Below, one piece after another: positions 40,033 through 50,722 of a stretch of DNA of 64,000 nucleotides. The stretch comes from Vibrio sp. CDRSL-10 TSBA (GTDB taxonomy: Bacteria > Pseudomonadota > Gammaproteobacteria > Enterobacterales > Vibrionaceae). The stretch covers positions 1,364,001 through 1,428,000 of the forward strand of contig CP155566.1 of assembly GCA_039696685.1 (NCBI GenBank), given 5' to 3'. Both the position numbers and the translations under genes were made by a program. Each line of letters starts with the position of its first letter. Position 1 is the stretch's first letter. The notes beneath the pieces were generated by a model that saw nothing but the letters and a program-made list of their open reading frames with translations, searched no databases and was not told the DNA's origin.

Positions 40033-42421
40033 ATGAAATTCAGCGAATCTTGGCTTCGTGAGTGGGTAAGCCCTGCGGTTACCACTGACGAGCTTACTCA
40101 TCAAATTACTATGGCCGGCCTGGAAGTGGACGATGTTCTGCCAGTTGCGGGTTCTTTTAACGGCGTTAAAGTCGGTCACGTTGTGGAATGTGGCCAGCAC
40201 CCTGATGCTGACAAACTGCGTGTGACCAAAGTGGATGTGGGCGAAGAAGAACTGCTCGACATCGTGTGTGGCGCACCAAACTGTCGTCAGGGTCTGAAAG
40301 TCGCTGTGGCAACGGTTGGCGCAGTACTGCCGGGTGATTTCAAAATCAAAAAAGCGAAGCTACGCGGCCAGCCTTCACACGGCATGCTGTGTTCGTTCTC
40401 TGAGCTGGGTATCGACGTTGATTCTGACGGTATCATGGAACTGGCACAAGATGCGGTTATCGGCACTGACTTCCGTGAGTTTCCTGGGCCTGAACGACGT
40501 TACTGTCGATGTTGACCTGACGTCAAACCGTGCTGACTGTTTCAGCATTCGTGGTATGGCGCGTGAAGTGGGTGTTCTGAACCGTGCTGATGTGACTGAG
40601 CCTTCAGTGGCAGCCGTTGCGCCTTCAATTGACGATACCATTGCGATTGAAGTGAAAGCGCCAGCTGCATGTCCGCGTTACCTTGGCCGTATCGTTAAAA
40701 ACGTCAACGTTGCAGCAAAAACGCCGCTGTGGATGCAGGAAAAACTGCGCCGCTGTGGTATCCGCTCTATCGACCCTGTGGTTGACATCACTAACTACGT
40801 GATGCTGGAGCAGGGTCAGCCAATGCATGCGTTTGACCTGGCACAAATCGACGGCGGCATCGTGGTGCGTCTGGCAGAGCAGGGCGAGAAACTGACTCTT
40901 CTGGATGGCAACGAAGCGGAATTGAACGCGGACACACTGGTTATCGCAGACAACTCGAAAGCGTTGGCGCTGGCCGGTATCTTCGGTGGCGAGCACTCAG
41001 GTGTGAGCGCAGACACCAAAGACGTGATGCTGGAGTGTGCATTCTTTGCTCCGGATCATATCCGTGGTCGCGCACGCAGCTACGGCCTGCACACCGATTC
41101 ATCCATGCGTTTTGAACGTGGTGTGGACTACGCACTGCAACACGCCGCGATGGAGCGTGCGACGCAACTGCTGGTTGACATCTGTGGTGGCGACGTAGCG
41201 CCAGTTGTGGCGGCTGAATCGACTGCGGATCTGCCAACGCCAAACACTGTGACTCTGCGTCGCAGCAAACTGGATAACCTGCTGGGTCATCACATTGCTG
41301 ACGCGGACGTAGTTGAAATCCTGCAGCGTCTGGGCCTGAGTGTTGAAAGCAACGCTGAAGGCTGGACGGCAACGGCACCAACCTGGCGTTTTGATATTGC
41401 TATCGAGCAGGATCTGGTAGAAGAAGTTGGCCGTATCTACGGTTACGACAACATTCCAAACCAGGCTCCGGCTGCGGCTCTGAACATGAACCTGCACAAA
41501 GAAGCCAATCTGCCACTGAAACGTGTGCGTGATCTGCTGGTTGACCGTGGTTACCATGAAGCGATTACTTACAGCTTCGTAGAGCCAGAGCAGCAAAAAC
41601 TGATCGTGCCGGATGTCGAGCCGCTGGTTCTGCCTAACCCGATTTCAGCGGATATGTCTGCGATGCGTCTGAGCCTGCTGCAAGGTCTGCTGAACACTGT
41701 TGTTCACAACCAGAAGCGTCAGCAGCCACGTGTCCGTTTGTTCGAACAAGGTCTGCGTTTTATCCCGGATCAAGCAGCTGAAAACGGTATGCGTCAGGAG
41801 CCGATGCTGGCCGGTGTTATCTCTGGTACCCGCAGCGAAGAGCACTGGAACATTGACACCGCAACGGTTGATTTCTTTGACCTGAAAGGCGATGTGGAAG
41901 CGATCCTGGAACTGACCGCGAACGGCAAAGCGTACAGCTTTACTGCCGCTAAACACCCGGCACTGCACCCAGGTCAGTCTGCAGCGATTGTTGTTGACGG
42001 CAAAGAAGTGGGTATCCTGGGTACTGTTCACCCAGAACTGGAGCGCAAATTTGGCCTGAACGGTCGCACCATCGTATTCGAAATCGAATGGTCTGCGATC
42101 AACAGCAAAGTGATTCCAGAAGCCGTGGCGCTGTCTAAGTTCCCGTCTAACCGTCGCGATATCGCTGTAGTTGTTGATGAGAGCGTCGCATCCGGTGAAA
42201 TCGTCAATGCCTGTCTGGCTCAGGGCGGTGAATTCCTCAAAGATGCTAAACTGTTTGACGTTTACGTCGGTAAAGGTGTCGAAGATGGCAAGAAGAGTCT
42301 GGCGATTGCGCTGACGCTGCAATCCGGCGAGCGTACGCTGGAAGATGCGGACATCGCAGGAGCGGTTGACGCGATTGTTGCTCATGTGTCTGAGACATTT
42401 GGCGCGACTCTGCGTGACTGA
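40033..42421 (+). CDS. pheT: phenylalanyl-tRNA synthetase beta subunit (one frame break)
   Basis: The frame breaks at GTTTC 40479-40483. Dropping one T gives [20 protein letters not shown] and exactly 795 residues, the usual length. Domains in order are the tRNA-binding OB fold ([20 protein letters not shown]), B3/B4 editing ([17 protein letters not shown]), B5 ([17 protein letters not shown]), the class II-like core and the C-terminal ferredoxin-like anticodon-binding domain ([16 protein letters not shown]). PheT is essential, so a real frameshift here would be lethal; this is the key argument that the breaks are not genuine. Confidence 0.98.
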
Positions 42422-42436
42422 TTGATTTTATGACTG

Positions 42437-42469
42437 AAAAGAGCAGGCCTTTGGGTCTGCTCTTTTTTT
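42437..42469 (+). terminator. pheST terminator
   Basis: AAAAGAGCAG and CTGCTCTTTTTTT flank a short loop. Confidence 0.88.
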
Positions 42470-42871
42470 ATCCGCGATTTGTCAATTGTCGGCTATTTTG
42501 CTGCATTTGGTGGAAATAGCGTGAGCAAGCACCTGATTTTACGATCAATTTGAAAAAATTTTTGGCGGAACAAAAAAAATTTCCTACTCTCTATTTAGAG
42601 AGAACCTCTGAAGATTTTGGTATACTCATTATAACTGACTAAAATATCAGTGATTTTTTACTCAATTTGATGTCACGTGTTGCTTTTCCACCCGAGTCTC
42701 GCCCTTTTGTAACTGATTGAATTGCAATAGAAGGATAAAAAAGTTGGCGAAAATCATACGGTTGGCATACACTTTTCAGAGAAAGCCGATAGGTTATTGA
42801 TTGGCTGAGTAAAAGTTGCTTTGGTGTTGCCACTGGGCAGCAAGGTTTAACATAGCTTTGAGGGAAGTTTT
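42470..42871. other. ihfA upstream region
   Basis: An AT-rich gap without a gene. Candidate -10 elements TATACT (42621-42626) and TATAAC follow closely, but no convincing -35 is seen. A short palindrome CTCTATTTAGAG lies near 42591. Confidence 0.4.
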
Positions 42872-43168
42872 ATGGCGCTCACAAAAGCCGATTTGGCTGA
42901 AAACCTGTTTGAAAAACTTGGGTTTAGTAAACGGGATGCCAAGGAAACGGTGGAGGTGTTTTTTGAAGAGATTCGCAAAGCACTCGAAAGTGGCGAACAG
43001 GTAAAGCTCTCCGGGTTTGGTAATTTCGATCTGCGTGACAAGAATGAACGTCCGGGACGAAATCCGAAGACCGGTGAGGATATTCCGATCACCGCTCGAC
43101 GTGTCGTAACGTTCCGCCCAGGGCAAAAACTAAAAGCCCGAGTCGAGAATATAGAACCGTCCGAATAA
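42872..43168 (+). CDS. ihfA: integration host factor alpha subunit
   Basis: A 98-residue DNA-bending protein that pairs with IhfB. It opens [20 protein letters not shown]. The beta-arm signature [20 protein letters not shown] carries the intercalating Pro at its tip. [12 protein letters not shown] lies before it and [12 protein letters not shown] ends the fold. The ATG follows TTTGAGGGAAGTTTT. It sits downstream of pheT, as in other gammaproteobacteria, but behind a terminator and a 450-bp gap, so it has its own promoter. Confidence 0.98.
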   Translation: MALTKADLAENLFEKLGFSKRDAKETVEVFFEEIRKALESGEQVKLSGFGNFDLRDKNERPGRNPKTGEDIPITARRVVTFRPGQKLKARVENIEPSE

Positions 43169-43180
43169 GACCGCGCATTA

Positions 43181-43208
43181 GACCACGCATCGCTGCGTGG
43201 TCTTTTCA
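43181..43208 (+). terminator. ihfA terminator
   Basis: GACCACGCA, TCGC and TGCGTGGTC are followed by TTTTCATTT, forming a perfect 9-bp stem between convergent genes. Confidence 0.88.
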
Positions 43209-43243
43209 TTTCTCCTGCCGTCTAAAGCAGCGTAGCGTGCTGT

Positions 43244-44020
43244 TTATGCCGCCTGAATCCGGGTCGTAATATACGGCTGCCAGGCGTTCTGATACAAATC
43301 GCGTGAATGCTGGCGTATTTGATGTATTTTGGCCTGCTCCCAGTCATTAAGACCACGCTGTTCCTGTCCCGCTCGGCGTTCAATCGCCTGAATATCTTCA
43401 TACAATTTATGCTCTGGGCCGCTTTTGACGTCAGCGATGGCTTTCAGGTGCAGCTGGACTTCGGCGATCAGTTTACTGCCGGGTAGTTGAACCAGAACCA
43501 TGAGGTCCCGGTAGCCGGAAGGCGCCGGATTTTTAAAGCGGTTTTTGACTTTGACTATGGTGGCTTCGCGGCTGAGGACTTCATAAGCTTCGACCAGGCT
43601 TGGTACGTCGTCGGCGATTAATGTGGCCCGTGCCAGGTCGGTAATGCGCTGGGCATTGCCATCAAACTCAAGTTCCACTTTCTTGGCGGCGCGCGGATAA
43701 GATTTTACTCCGGCAAAGTAGGCTTGGGTGGAGGTCAGCATTGCGGTGCTTTGACACAGAGTTTCTAATTCGGTTTGTGCCTGCGCTGCATGGCTGTATA
43801 GGGTATCTAAGTCCTGATAAGGCTGCAGAACGTTACGTTCGCTGGTATGGATGGCGTATAGACCGCTCAGACTATGCTTAAAAAATCGGGCACTGACCTG
43901 ATCCCGGGACTCTTCACGTGTCTCTTCCGCTGACACGTCATACGGCAGAGTTGCGGCGAATGCCGGCGCACGGCTGAGTACCAAAAGCATTAAAGCAGTC
44001 GTTCGTAGCAGTAGGCTCAT
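43244..44020 (-). CDS. relV: RelV-type small alarmone synthetase with N-terminal signal sequence
   Basis: A 258-residue protein of the RelA/SpoT synthetase fold without hydrolase or regulatory domains. Synthetase motifs: GVKSYPRAAKKVELEF (pyrophosphate donor loop, about residues 105-120), ITDLARATLIADDV, KNRFKNPAPSGYRDLMV (acceptor G-loop region) and EVQLHLKAI. I recognise it as the Vibrio RelV family; from memory relV lies close to ihfA in V. cholerae, as here. The first 22 residues (LLLRTTALMLLVLSRAPAFA) look like a cleavable signal peptide, odd for an enzyme using GTP/GDP and ATP. An internal start is possible, but no better Met is near. Confidence 0.88.
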   Translation of the reverse strand: MSLLLRTTALMLLVLSRAPAFAATLPYDVSAEETREESRDQVSARFFKHSLSGLYAIHTSERNVLQPYQDLDTLYSHAAQAQTELETLCQSTAMLTSTQAYFAGVKSYPRAAKKVELEFDGNAQRITDLARATLIADDVPSLVEAYEVLSREATIVKVKNRFKNPAPSGYRDLMVLVQLPGSKLIAEVQLHLKAIADVKSGPEHKLYEDIQAIERRAGQEQRGLNDWEQAKIHQIRQHSRDLYQNAWQPYITTRIQAA

Positions 44021-44339
44021 TCCCTCTCCTTAACTTACGCTGTTAGGTCAAACGTGGCATTTAAAAGGCCCTAACACGAGATAAACGGCTGCTGCTCTGT
44101 TATGAGGTATGGGTGAGAGCGCTAAAATTCAATTCCACGCTGCGTCGTCTTGTGCACACTGTGGTTGTGATCACACCATAATCCTCGTTAATTCAGACGA
44201 TTGTTAGCATAAACAGTTCCGTGTCCGGATGTAACCAAGTGTGACTTTCACAAAATGCTGACCGGAATTTGAAAAGCGGCTATCGAATCGTGCCGGAATT
44301 GGGTACTCTAGCGGGCTCGAAAATCTTCATGGAGCGGGT
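44021..44339. other. divergent promoter region relV/tpm
   Basis: No gene is seen. The gap must carry promoters in both directions. GTGGTTGTGATCACACC near 44160 holds a GTGATCAC palindrome reminiscent of a CRP half-site pair, but the spacing does not fit the full CRP consensus. Confidence 0.4.
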
Positions 44340-44987
44340 ATGAAAGATCCAGAATTCTGGCACCAGAAATGGGCCGCAAATAAAATTGGTTTCCATCAGA
44401 TGGATGTCAATACGTTGCTGACCGACTACTGGCATGCGACACAACCCAAGCGCGAAGATCGCGTGTTGGTGCCTTTATGTGGCAAAAGCGAAGATTTGGT
44501 ATGGTTAGCCCAAAAACATGATGATGTTCAGGGTGTTGAACTGAGCCCAATCGCTGTACGCGCGTTTTTTGCAGAACACTTCTATACTCCATTGGTGACT
44601 CAGGTAAACAGTCAGCACGAACTGTATCAATTTGATGAGCTGTCAGTTTACACCGGAGACTTTTTCACGGCGCCGTTGGAGTCGGTTGATCTGATTTACG
44701 ACCGTGCGGCTTTGGTGGCATTACCCGAAGAGATGCGTACAGACTACGCGCAGCGCTTAAAGCAACTGCTGCGTCCCGGCGGGCGTATTTTACTGGTCAG
44801 CCTGGATTATGACCAAAGCGAAATGAGTGGTCCTCCGTTTAGTGTGCCGCAACAGGAAATTGAAGCTTTGTTTAGTGAGTTTAGCGTCACCCGTTTGCAT
44901 CGTGATGACAGTGAGGCTCAGCAACCTAAGCGCGGCGATAAGGCATTAACTCGTTTTGCTGAGGAAGTGTGGCTGCTTGAGTCGTAA
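44340..44987 (+). CDS. tpm: thiopurine S-methyltransferase
   Basis: A 215-residue SAM-dependent methyltransferase, bacterial TPMT type. The N-terminal [20 protein letters not shown] and the SAM loop [18 protein letters not shown] (about residues 41-58) are diagnostic. [20 protein letters not shown] and the C-terminal [12 protein letters not shown] also fit. In bacteria the enzyme methylates selenium and tellurium oxyanions and thiopurines. It is a single gene with its own terminator. Confidence 0.95.
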   Translation: MKDPEFWHQKWAANKIGFHQMDVNTLLTDYWHATQPKREDRVLVPLCGKSEDLVWLAQKHDDVQGVELSPIAVRAFFAEHFYTPLVTQVNSQHELYQFDELSVYTGDFFTAPLESVDLIYDRAALVALPEEMRTDYAQRLKQLLRPGGRILLVSLDYDQSEMSGPPFSVPQQEIEALFSEFSVTRLHRDDSEAQQPKRGDKALTRFAEEVWLLES

Positions 44988-45034
44988 CAGAGTGCATGAT
45001 TGTCCGATGATTGATTTGTCAAAATAGAGATTGC

Positions 45035-45072
45035 AAAGGAGGTGCTATACGCTAAAATACGCCTCCTTTTTC
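45035..45072 (+). terminator. tpm terminator
   Basis: AAAGGAGG pairs with CCTCCTTTTT around a 19-base loop. Confidence 0.7.
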
Positions 45073-45157
45073 GCTAGGTGAAAAAATAAACAGCGCGAAG
45101 AACGTTGTGGCTATTCCTTAAACCGCGGTCGTTTGCCGCAAGAACAGAGGTCCTAGT

Positions 45158-46471
45158 ATGTTTCTTTTTGGTAGCCGTAAACAAAATTCCCAACTGTCAC
45201 CAGAGCAACTGAGCGAGATGAGCTCGGCGTTGCACATCCTGAATGCTGTTAAACAGAGCGTGCCTTATATCGAATTCACCACTGAAGGACGGATCCTGGC
45301 GGCTAATGATGCGTTTTTGCAGGCGGTTGGCTATACAGCGCAAGAAATACAAGGTCAGCATCACCGTATTTTTTGTGATTCGAAACTGGCTAACAGCCCT
45401 GAATATCAAATATTTTGGCGTGAACTGGCGCAAGGACAGCCACAACACGGTACGTTCCAACGTATTACCAAAACCGGCAGTGATATTTGGATTGAAGCAA
45501 CCTATATCCCGGTGCAAGACGACAGTGGCAAAACAGTGAAAGTGGTTAAAGTCGCCAGTGATGTGACGGAAGAAACCCTGCAACTGAAACGTCAGGATGC
45601 CATTTTCTATGCGCTGAAGAAGTCGCTGGCGTTTATTGAGTTTACGCCGGAAGGTCATGTTCTCAATGCGAATAAAAATTTCTGCCGCACCGTCGGTTAC
45701 AGCCTGGAAGAGATTAAGGGTAAACATCATCGTATGTTCTGCACCGATGAATTCTTGAAAAAACAGACTGATTTCTGGCCGTCGCTGGCACGCGGTGATT
45801 TTAAATCCGGTCTGTTTGAGCGTCTCAACCGCCAGGGAGATATTATCTGGCTGGAAGCGACCTACAACCCGATTTTTGATCATAATGGTAAAGTAGTTCG
45901 AGTCGTGAAATTCGCCAGCGAGATCACTGAGCGGGTGCTGCATATGCAATCCATTCAGCGCGCTTCAAAGTTGGCTCAGCAGACTTCACTGGATACGCTC
46001 GGTATGGCTAACGATGGTGCCAATACCCTGGATGCGGTGACCGAGATCGCCAACAATATTGATCGCTCGGTGGAGAAAGCCTCGACCTTGATGGATCAGC
46101 TGACTGAACAGTCACAACAGATCGCGAAGATTGTTACCACGATTTCTAACATTGCCGATCAAACCAACTTGCTGGCGCTGAATGCCGCGATTGAAGCGGC
46201 CAGAGCGGGCGAGTACGGGCGCGGTTTTGCGGTTGTGGCTGATGAGGTGCGTAAGCTGGCTTCAAACACTTCGAACGCGACCGGTGAGATTAGCAATATA
46301 GTGCAGCGCAACAGTGAGTTGACCAAGGTGTCCGGTCAGACGATGGATGACATTCAACGTAAAGTGATTGAGTGTAACCAGCAGTTGCAGGCCACTCAGG
46401 CGCTGATTGAACAGATTCGTGGTGGCGCTAATAATGTTGCCGACACGGTCGGACAATTGGTTAACGATTAA
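45158..46471 (+). CDS. soluble methyl-accepting chemotaxis protein with two PAS domains
   Basis: A 437-residue cytoplasmic chemoreceptor. Two PAS domains come first, each with the YxxEEIxGxHHRxFC signature ([20 protein letters not shown] near 67, and [16 protein letters not shown] near 190). A short MA signalling domain follows (about 280-437) with the conserved tip [20 protein letters not shown] and [13 protein letters not shown]. No membrane helix is seen. The tandem PAS layout resembles BdlA/Aer-2-type redox or heme/flavin sensors. The ligand is unknown. Confidence 0.92.
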   Translation: MFLFGSRKQNSQLSPEQLSEMSSALHILNAVKQSVPYIEFTTEGRILAANDAFLQAVGYTAQEIQGQHHRIFCDSKLANSPEYQIFWRELAQGQPQHGTFQRITKTGSDIWIEATYIPVQDDSGKTVKVVKVASDVTEETLQLKRQDAIFYALKKSLAFIEFTPEGHVLNANKNFCRTVGYSLEEIKGKHHRMFCTDEFLKKQTDFWPSLARGDFKSGLFERLNRQGDIIWLEATYNPIFDHNGKVVRVVKFASEITERVLHMQSIQRASKLAQQTSLDTLGMANDGANTLDAVTEIANNIDRSVEKASTLMDQLTEQSQQIAKIVTTISNIADQTNLLALNAAIEAARAGEYGRGFAVVADEVRKLASNTSNATGEISNIVQRNSELTKVSGQTMDDIQRKVIECNQQLQATQALIEQIRGGANNVADTVGQLVND

Positions 46472-46486
46472 AGCCGGCGATTGTCT

Positions 46487-46547
46487 GTCTGGTGAACTGT
46501 TTGCCTGGTGAACTGTTAGCTTGGCGGGTAAATTCTGGCAGGTAAAC
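46487..46547. repeat. 16-bp tandem repeat x 4 after the PAS chemoreceptor
   Basis: Units GTCTGGTGAACTGTTT and GCCTGGTGAACTGTTA are near identical. GCTTGGCGGGTAAATT and CTGGCAGGTAAAC have drifted. The array starts 16 bases after the stop codon. Confidence 0.8.
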
Positions 46548-46564
46548 AAACAATAGCTATGAAA

Positions 46565-46597
46565 AAGCGCGCTCTTGGGCGCGCTCATTTTTTTGTA
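46565..46597 (+). terminator. terminator between chemoreceptor and purT
   Basis: AGCGCGC, TCTTGG and GCGCGCT are followed by CATTTTTTT. A second stem (AGGGCT...AGCCCT) at about 46619-46639 may serve purT on the other strand. Confidence 0.8.
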
Positions 46598-46700
46598 GCC
46601 AACCTGAACAATTCCTTCAGGGCTATTTTCAAAGCCCTTGGGAATCTCTTGGGTGTGTGACGTTGTTATTTTTACTCAGCTAACACGGATACAGTCCCTG

Positions 46701-47876
46701 TTAGTATTCAATTTTTACCTGTTTAGCACATTCAATCGCACGTTCAGTCGCCTGAGTTGTGTCTTTACCACGTGACAGTGCGACACCAAGGCGGCGGCGG
46801 CCGTTGATTTCCGGTTTACCAAACAGACGCAGCTGAGACTGAGCAACGCTGAGCGCATCCTGCAGGCCCGAGAAACGGATATCGCCAGACTGACCCTGAC
46901 CCAGAATAGCCGCTGAAGCTGACGGGCCGTATTGGGTAATCTGACCGATTGGCAGGCCGGTGAAAGCGCGTACGTGCAGGGCAAACTCGGAGACATCCTG
47001 AGAAATCAGAGTCACCATGCCGGTGTCATGCGGACGAGGTGAAACTTCGTTAAAGATAACCTGGTCACCTTTGACAAACAGTTCAACACCAAACAAGCCG
47101 TAACCGCCCAGCGCGTTAACGATCTGCTCTGCGACGTATTCTGCCGCTTTAAGCGCATTTTCAGACATGACTTGTGGTTGCCATGACTCACGGTAGTCGC
47201 CATCTTCCTGGCGGTGACCGATTGGTGCACAGAAGTGCACGCCATCCACTGCGCGTACGGTCAGCAGGGTGATTTCGTAGTCGAAGTCGATAAAGCCTTC
47301 AACGATGACACGTCCGGCACCGCTGCGGCCGCCTTCCTGGGCGTATTGCCACGCTTTATCGATATCTTGTGCAGTTTTGATCACACTCTGGCCTTTGCCT
47401 GATGAGCTCATAACCGGTTTACACACACATGGAATACCCACGAATTCAACGGCAGCAACAAAGTCTTCATAACTGTCAGCGAAGCGGTAAGGAGAGGTTG
47501 GCAGCGCCAGTTCTTCAGAAGCCAGGCGACGGATACCTTCACGGTTCATGGTCAGGCGAGTGGCATTTGCGGTCGGCACGACGTTCAGGCCCTGAGCTTC
47601 AAGCTCTACCAGTTTACTGGTCGCAATGGCTTCGATTTCCGGAACTACATAGTGAGGCTGCTCCAGTTCGATTACTTTCTGCAGTGCCTCAGCATCCAGC
47701 ATGTCAAACACATGACTGCGGTGAGCGATTTGCATAGCCGGTGCGTTAGCGTAGCGGTCGCAGGCGATCACTTCCAGCCCCAAACGCTGACATTCAATCG
47801 CCACTTCTTTGCCCAGCTCACCAGAGCCCAGTAACAGTACGCGCGTTGCGCTTTCTCGAGTTGCAGTCCCGAACAT
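46701..47876 (-). CDS. purT: phosphoribosylglycinamide formyltransferase 2 (formate-dependent)
   Basis: A 391-residue ATP-grasp enzyme that makes formyl-GAR from GAR, formate and ATP in purine synthesis. The N-terminal nucleotide-fold segment is [20 protein letters not shown]. The ATP-grasp loop [16 protein letters not shown], the metal/ATP segment [20 protein letters not shown] and [12 protein letters not shown] are all present. The start context matches other PurT proteins. A PurR-type operator about 75 bases upstream predicts repression by purines. Confidence 0.97.
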   Translation of the reverse strand: MFGTATRESATRVLLLGSGELGKEVAIECQRLGLEVIACDRYANAPAMQIAHRSHVFDMLDAEALQKVIELEQPHYVVPEIEAIATSKLVELEAQGLNVVPTANATRLTMNREGIRRLASEELALPTSPYRFADSYEDFVAAVEFVGIPCVCKPVMSSSGKGQSVIKTAQDIDKAWQYAQEGGRSGAGRVIVEGFIDFDYEITLLTVRAVDGVHFCAPIGHRQEDGDYRESWQPQVMSENALKAAEYVAEQIVNALGGYGLFGVELFVKGDQVIFNEVSPRPHDTGMVTLISQDVSEFALHVRAFTGLPIGQITQYGPSASAAILGQGQSGDIRFSGLQDALSVAQSQLRLFGKPEINGRRRLGVALSRGKDTTQATERAIECAKQVKIEY

Positions 47877-47950
47877 ACAGAAAGAATCCTTATAAAAATG
47901 CTTATGACTTTAGCGAAAACAGCGCAATGATACTGGATCCAAATAAAAAA

Positions 47951-47964
47951 GCAAACGTTTGCGT
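47951..47964 (-). promoter_or_regulatory. PurR operator of purT
   Basis: On the minus strand the site reads ACGCAAACGTTTGC, matching the PurR consensus core ACGCAAACGTTT, and it is palindromic (GCAAACGTTTGC). Confidence 0.85.
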
Positions 47965-47984
47965 AAGGGTAATATGCTGCAATC

Positions 47985-49298
47985 TTATCGCATGGCGAAA
48001 CGCTCAGAATAGAAACAATGCTTATCTAATCCCATGTTTACCAGTTGGTTTTTGAGACTGTGACCAAATCCGACCGGACCACAGAAGCTGACACTGGAGC
48101 GGGACAGGTCGAGTTGCCGGGCCACTCTCTCTGCGCACAGGTATTGATTCTGACTCGCCGTGTAAACATACAGGGTTACGTTTGGTAAACCTTGTACCAA
48201 TTTATCCAGCAATTGGACAAAGTAGCGCTGATTTTCATTTTCACGGCAGTAAAACAGTTCGATGTGACGTGCTGATGACGAAGGTGTTATCCGCAGTGCC
48301 TGTAACCAGGCGAGGAACGGGACAATGCCGATACCCGCACCAATCCAGACTTGCTGCTCATGCGCGGGGATCTGAAAGCGTCCGTAGCCTCCCTCGACTC
48401 TGACCGTTTGATTTACTGACATTTGCTCAAACAGTTGATGGGTATAGTCGCCTAAGTCTTTGATCGCGAACTGAACGATCTGTTCAGATGCATCATAAGC
48501 GAGTACCGAAAATGGATGAGGCGGCTCGCCATCTTTAAAATTGAGATACGCGAACTGTCCCGGATGATAATCGAGGGCAGAATCTAACTGAATCGAAAGG
48601 TGAAGTACGCGATAATTACTGCTGTCGTCACGAACAGGGATGAGCGAGATTACCTTACCGTTGACGGTACGACGACGGCCGATTTTACTGCCAAGCGAAA
48701 TCAGGGCGAATACACTGCCAAACAGGGCACAAACCAGCATGACGGCGTTCATCGCTGCCGCGCTCCACTCATATTCAAGCAAAATGACAGAGTGAAATGC
48801 ACCGGCCAGAAAAAGTGCGCCCGCCACTTTATGAATAAAATGGAAACGACGATAGCTGATCGCCTGGATTAAGCTGATGGCGATAAACAAGACAAACGCG
48901 TAAAAACTGTATTCACCGACGACTTTCGCCCACTGTGTCCAGTTGATACTTTCTGACATTTGACCAATGCGAGCCCGTCTTTCCGGTCTGGCCAGCATAT
49001 CCAGCGCTATCAGCCATTTAGCGGATTCAATAATCAGCCAGTGCAGAACCAATGTTACTAATGCACCGATCCCCATTTGCTTGTGAATAGCGTAACCTTT
49101 ATCCAGTCCACGGACATACTCTTCAACGCGTTGGAAACGCATGGCCAACAGCATGGCAACACTCATATAAGCAAACCCCAATGCTCCGGTGAGCAGAGTC
49201 AGCTGATGTCGCCAAAAGTAAAAATCTGACTCCGGCTGCCAACTGAACACCACAAAGGGTAACCAGAGCAGAGTGATGATAACCGCGATGACTTTCAT
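47985..49298 (-). CDS. ferric reductase-like membrane flavohemoprotein
   Basis: A 437-residue protein with about six membrane helices (residues 1-200) carrying paired histidines for heme (YAIHKQMG, LHWLII, FHFIHKVAGALFLAGAFHSV). This is followed by a cytoplasmic ferredoxin-reductase module with the FAD motif HPGQFAYLNF and EPPHPFSV, and the NAD(P) region WIGAGIGIVPFLAWL and CGPVGFGHSL. It belongs to the NOX/FRE-type family and would transfer electrons from NAD(P)H across the inner membrane to iron or oxygen. The acceptor is unknown. Between it and purT lies the PurR box. Confidence 0.88.
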   Translation of the reverse strand: MKVIAVIITLLWLPFVVFSWQPESDFYFWRHQLTLLTGALGFAYMSVAMLLAMRFQRVEEYVRGLDKGYAIHKQMGIGALVTLVLHWLIIESAKWLIALDMLARPERRARIGQMSESINWTQWAKVVGEYSFYAFVLFIAISLIQAISYRRFHFIHKVAGALFLAGAFHSVILLEYEWSAAAMNAVMLVCALFGSVFALISLGSKIGRRRTVNGKVISLIPVRDDSSNYRVLHLSIQLDSALDYHPGQFAYLNFKDGEPPHPFSVLAYDASEQIVQFAIKDLGDYTHQLFEQMSVNQTVRVEGGYGRFQIPAHEQQVWIGAGIGIVPFLAWLQALRITPSSSARHIELFYCRENENQRYFVQLLDKLVQGLPNVTLYVYTASQNQYLCAERVARQLDLSRSSVSFCGPVGFGHSLKNQLVNMGLDKHCFYSERFAMR

Positions 49299-49441
49299 TG
49301 AATTCGAACCCTCAAATAGATGGTATATAAATCCTAATCCTGGCCATCAATATCCGGTATCGCTTTTAACCTGTTTTACCTGATTTGACATTTATTTACA
49401 TAATTATTACTAATCGATAATGGGAGTGAGAGTGATTATTT

Positions 49442-50324
49442 TTAACTCGCCAGAGAAAACGCGAAAATTAATAACAGTGGCAGAGTAAGTACACAGAAAA
49501 AATTACCAAATAACACCATAGAGGCAACGTGTTCAGGTTCTATATGAAAACGCTCGGCAAAGAGATAGTTCATTACGGCGGGAGGCAACATGGTGAAGAG
49601 CACCATCATCTGCAACTGCATTTGAGGTAAGGGGATCAGATAGTAGATACAGGCAAACGCAATCGTGCCGGTAACCAGTGACTGCAGGGTTGCAATGACG
49701 CCGACTTTTAATCCGGACAAGCGCAGATTCGTCATTTGCGAGCCCAGCGACAGCAGCATCACGGGCACCGCAGCCTGGCCAAGCAGTGCAGTTGCTTCAT
49801 ACAGCGGTGACCACACCTGACTGCCAGTAAGATTCAAAGCCATCGCGGTGGCTGCGGCAATGAAGACCGGTGCGGTCAGGATTTGGCGCAGCGAACCGCC
49901 TTTGCTGAGCAGAGCTAGCCCGAGACTGATGTGCAGGCACGCGGAAACCACAAACAGCAGCACCGCCGAAGAGAGCGCGGCATCACCGAAGGTATAAGTA
50001 AAGAGTGGAATAGCCAGGTTTCCGCTATTACGAAACATATGCAGCGGCGCCCAGGCTTTAAAATTCCAACCACCCAGACGGCAAATCGGCACCATCAGCA
50101 GACCCGGTACCAGCACCGCAATAAGAGAAGCATAAATTAAAGGCAACTGTCCGTCACTGAGCGGCATGGTCGAGAGCGATGAGAAACACCAGGGCCGGCA
50201 GACAGGCATCCATGTTAATGCGGTTGATGGGACGAAAGTCGGGTTTGAGCCAATGGCCGATGGCAAAACCGACCGCAACCAGGGCCATAACCGGAAAGAG
50301 AATACTGACAACCTGCGCAAACAT
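49442..50324 (-). CDS. AEC-family (auxin efflux carrier-like) transporter (one frame break)
   Basis: The ATG at 50324 has AAGGAT seven bases upstream. The frame breaks at GAAAC 50183-50187 (coding GTTTC). Dropping one base gives ACLPALVFSSLSTMPLSDGQ and a 293-residue transporter with about ten membrane helices in two inverted halves. Landmarks are FAQVVSILFPVMALVAVGFA at the N-terminus, FRNSGNLAIPL (the conserved N/G crossover motif) in the middle and LPPAVMNYLFAERF near the C-terminus. The family exports or imports organic anions such as malate. The substrate here is unknown. Confidence 0.85.
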
Positions 50325-50722
50325 AGAAATCCTTTTCTTCAGTGCTGACAAGAGCGTCATGTGTGATGACGATATCTAAAACTATCAGGCTTTTAGGTTC
50401 AGGTCGTCGTGCTGGATAACAATCCTGAATGTTGCCAAAGCGAAACTTGCAGTATTGGTATGGTGCACATCGCGAATTATTTCTCTTTAATCGGAGCAGA
50501 GTATTCAAGCACCGGTTTTGTTGCCGCAACTGGAACGATGAACCAATACGTTATTTTGGGGTGTTGAGCTATACCATATCCCAAGTGAAATGAAATCCTG
50601 ATGCGCTATTTTGTTGTTTTTGGTCATATAGTGATAAAAAAAAATGGATGATTTATTTTTATTGTGGGTATTTGCCATTACAATTTTTTCTATAACTAAT
50701 AAGTCTATTTCGTGATTATTTG
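50325..50722. other. divergent gap between AEC transporter and EAL gene
   Basis: No gene is seen. The right half is very AT-rich and should contain the promoter of the phosphodiesterase gene. No binding site is identified. Confidence 0.4.
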
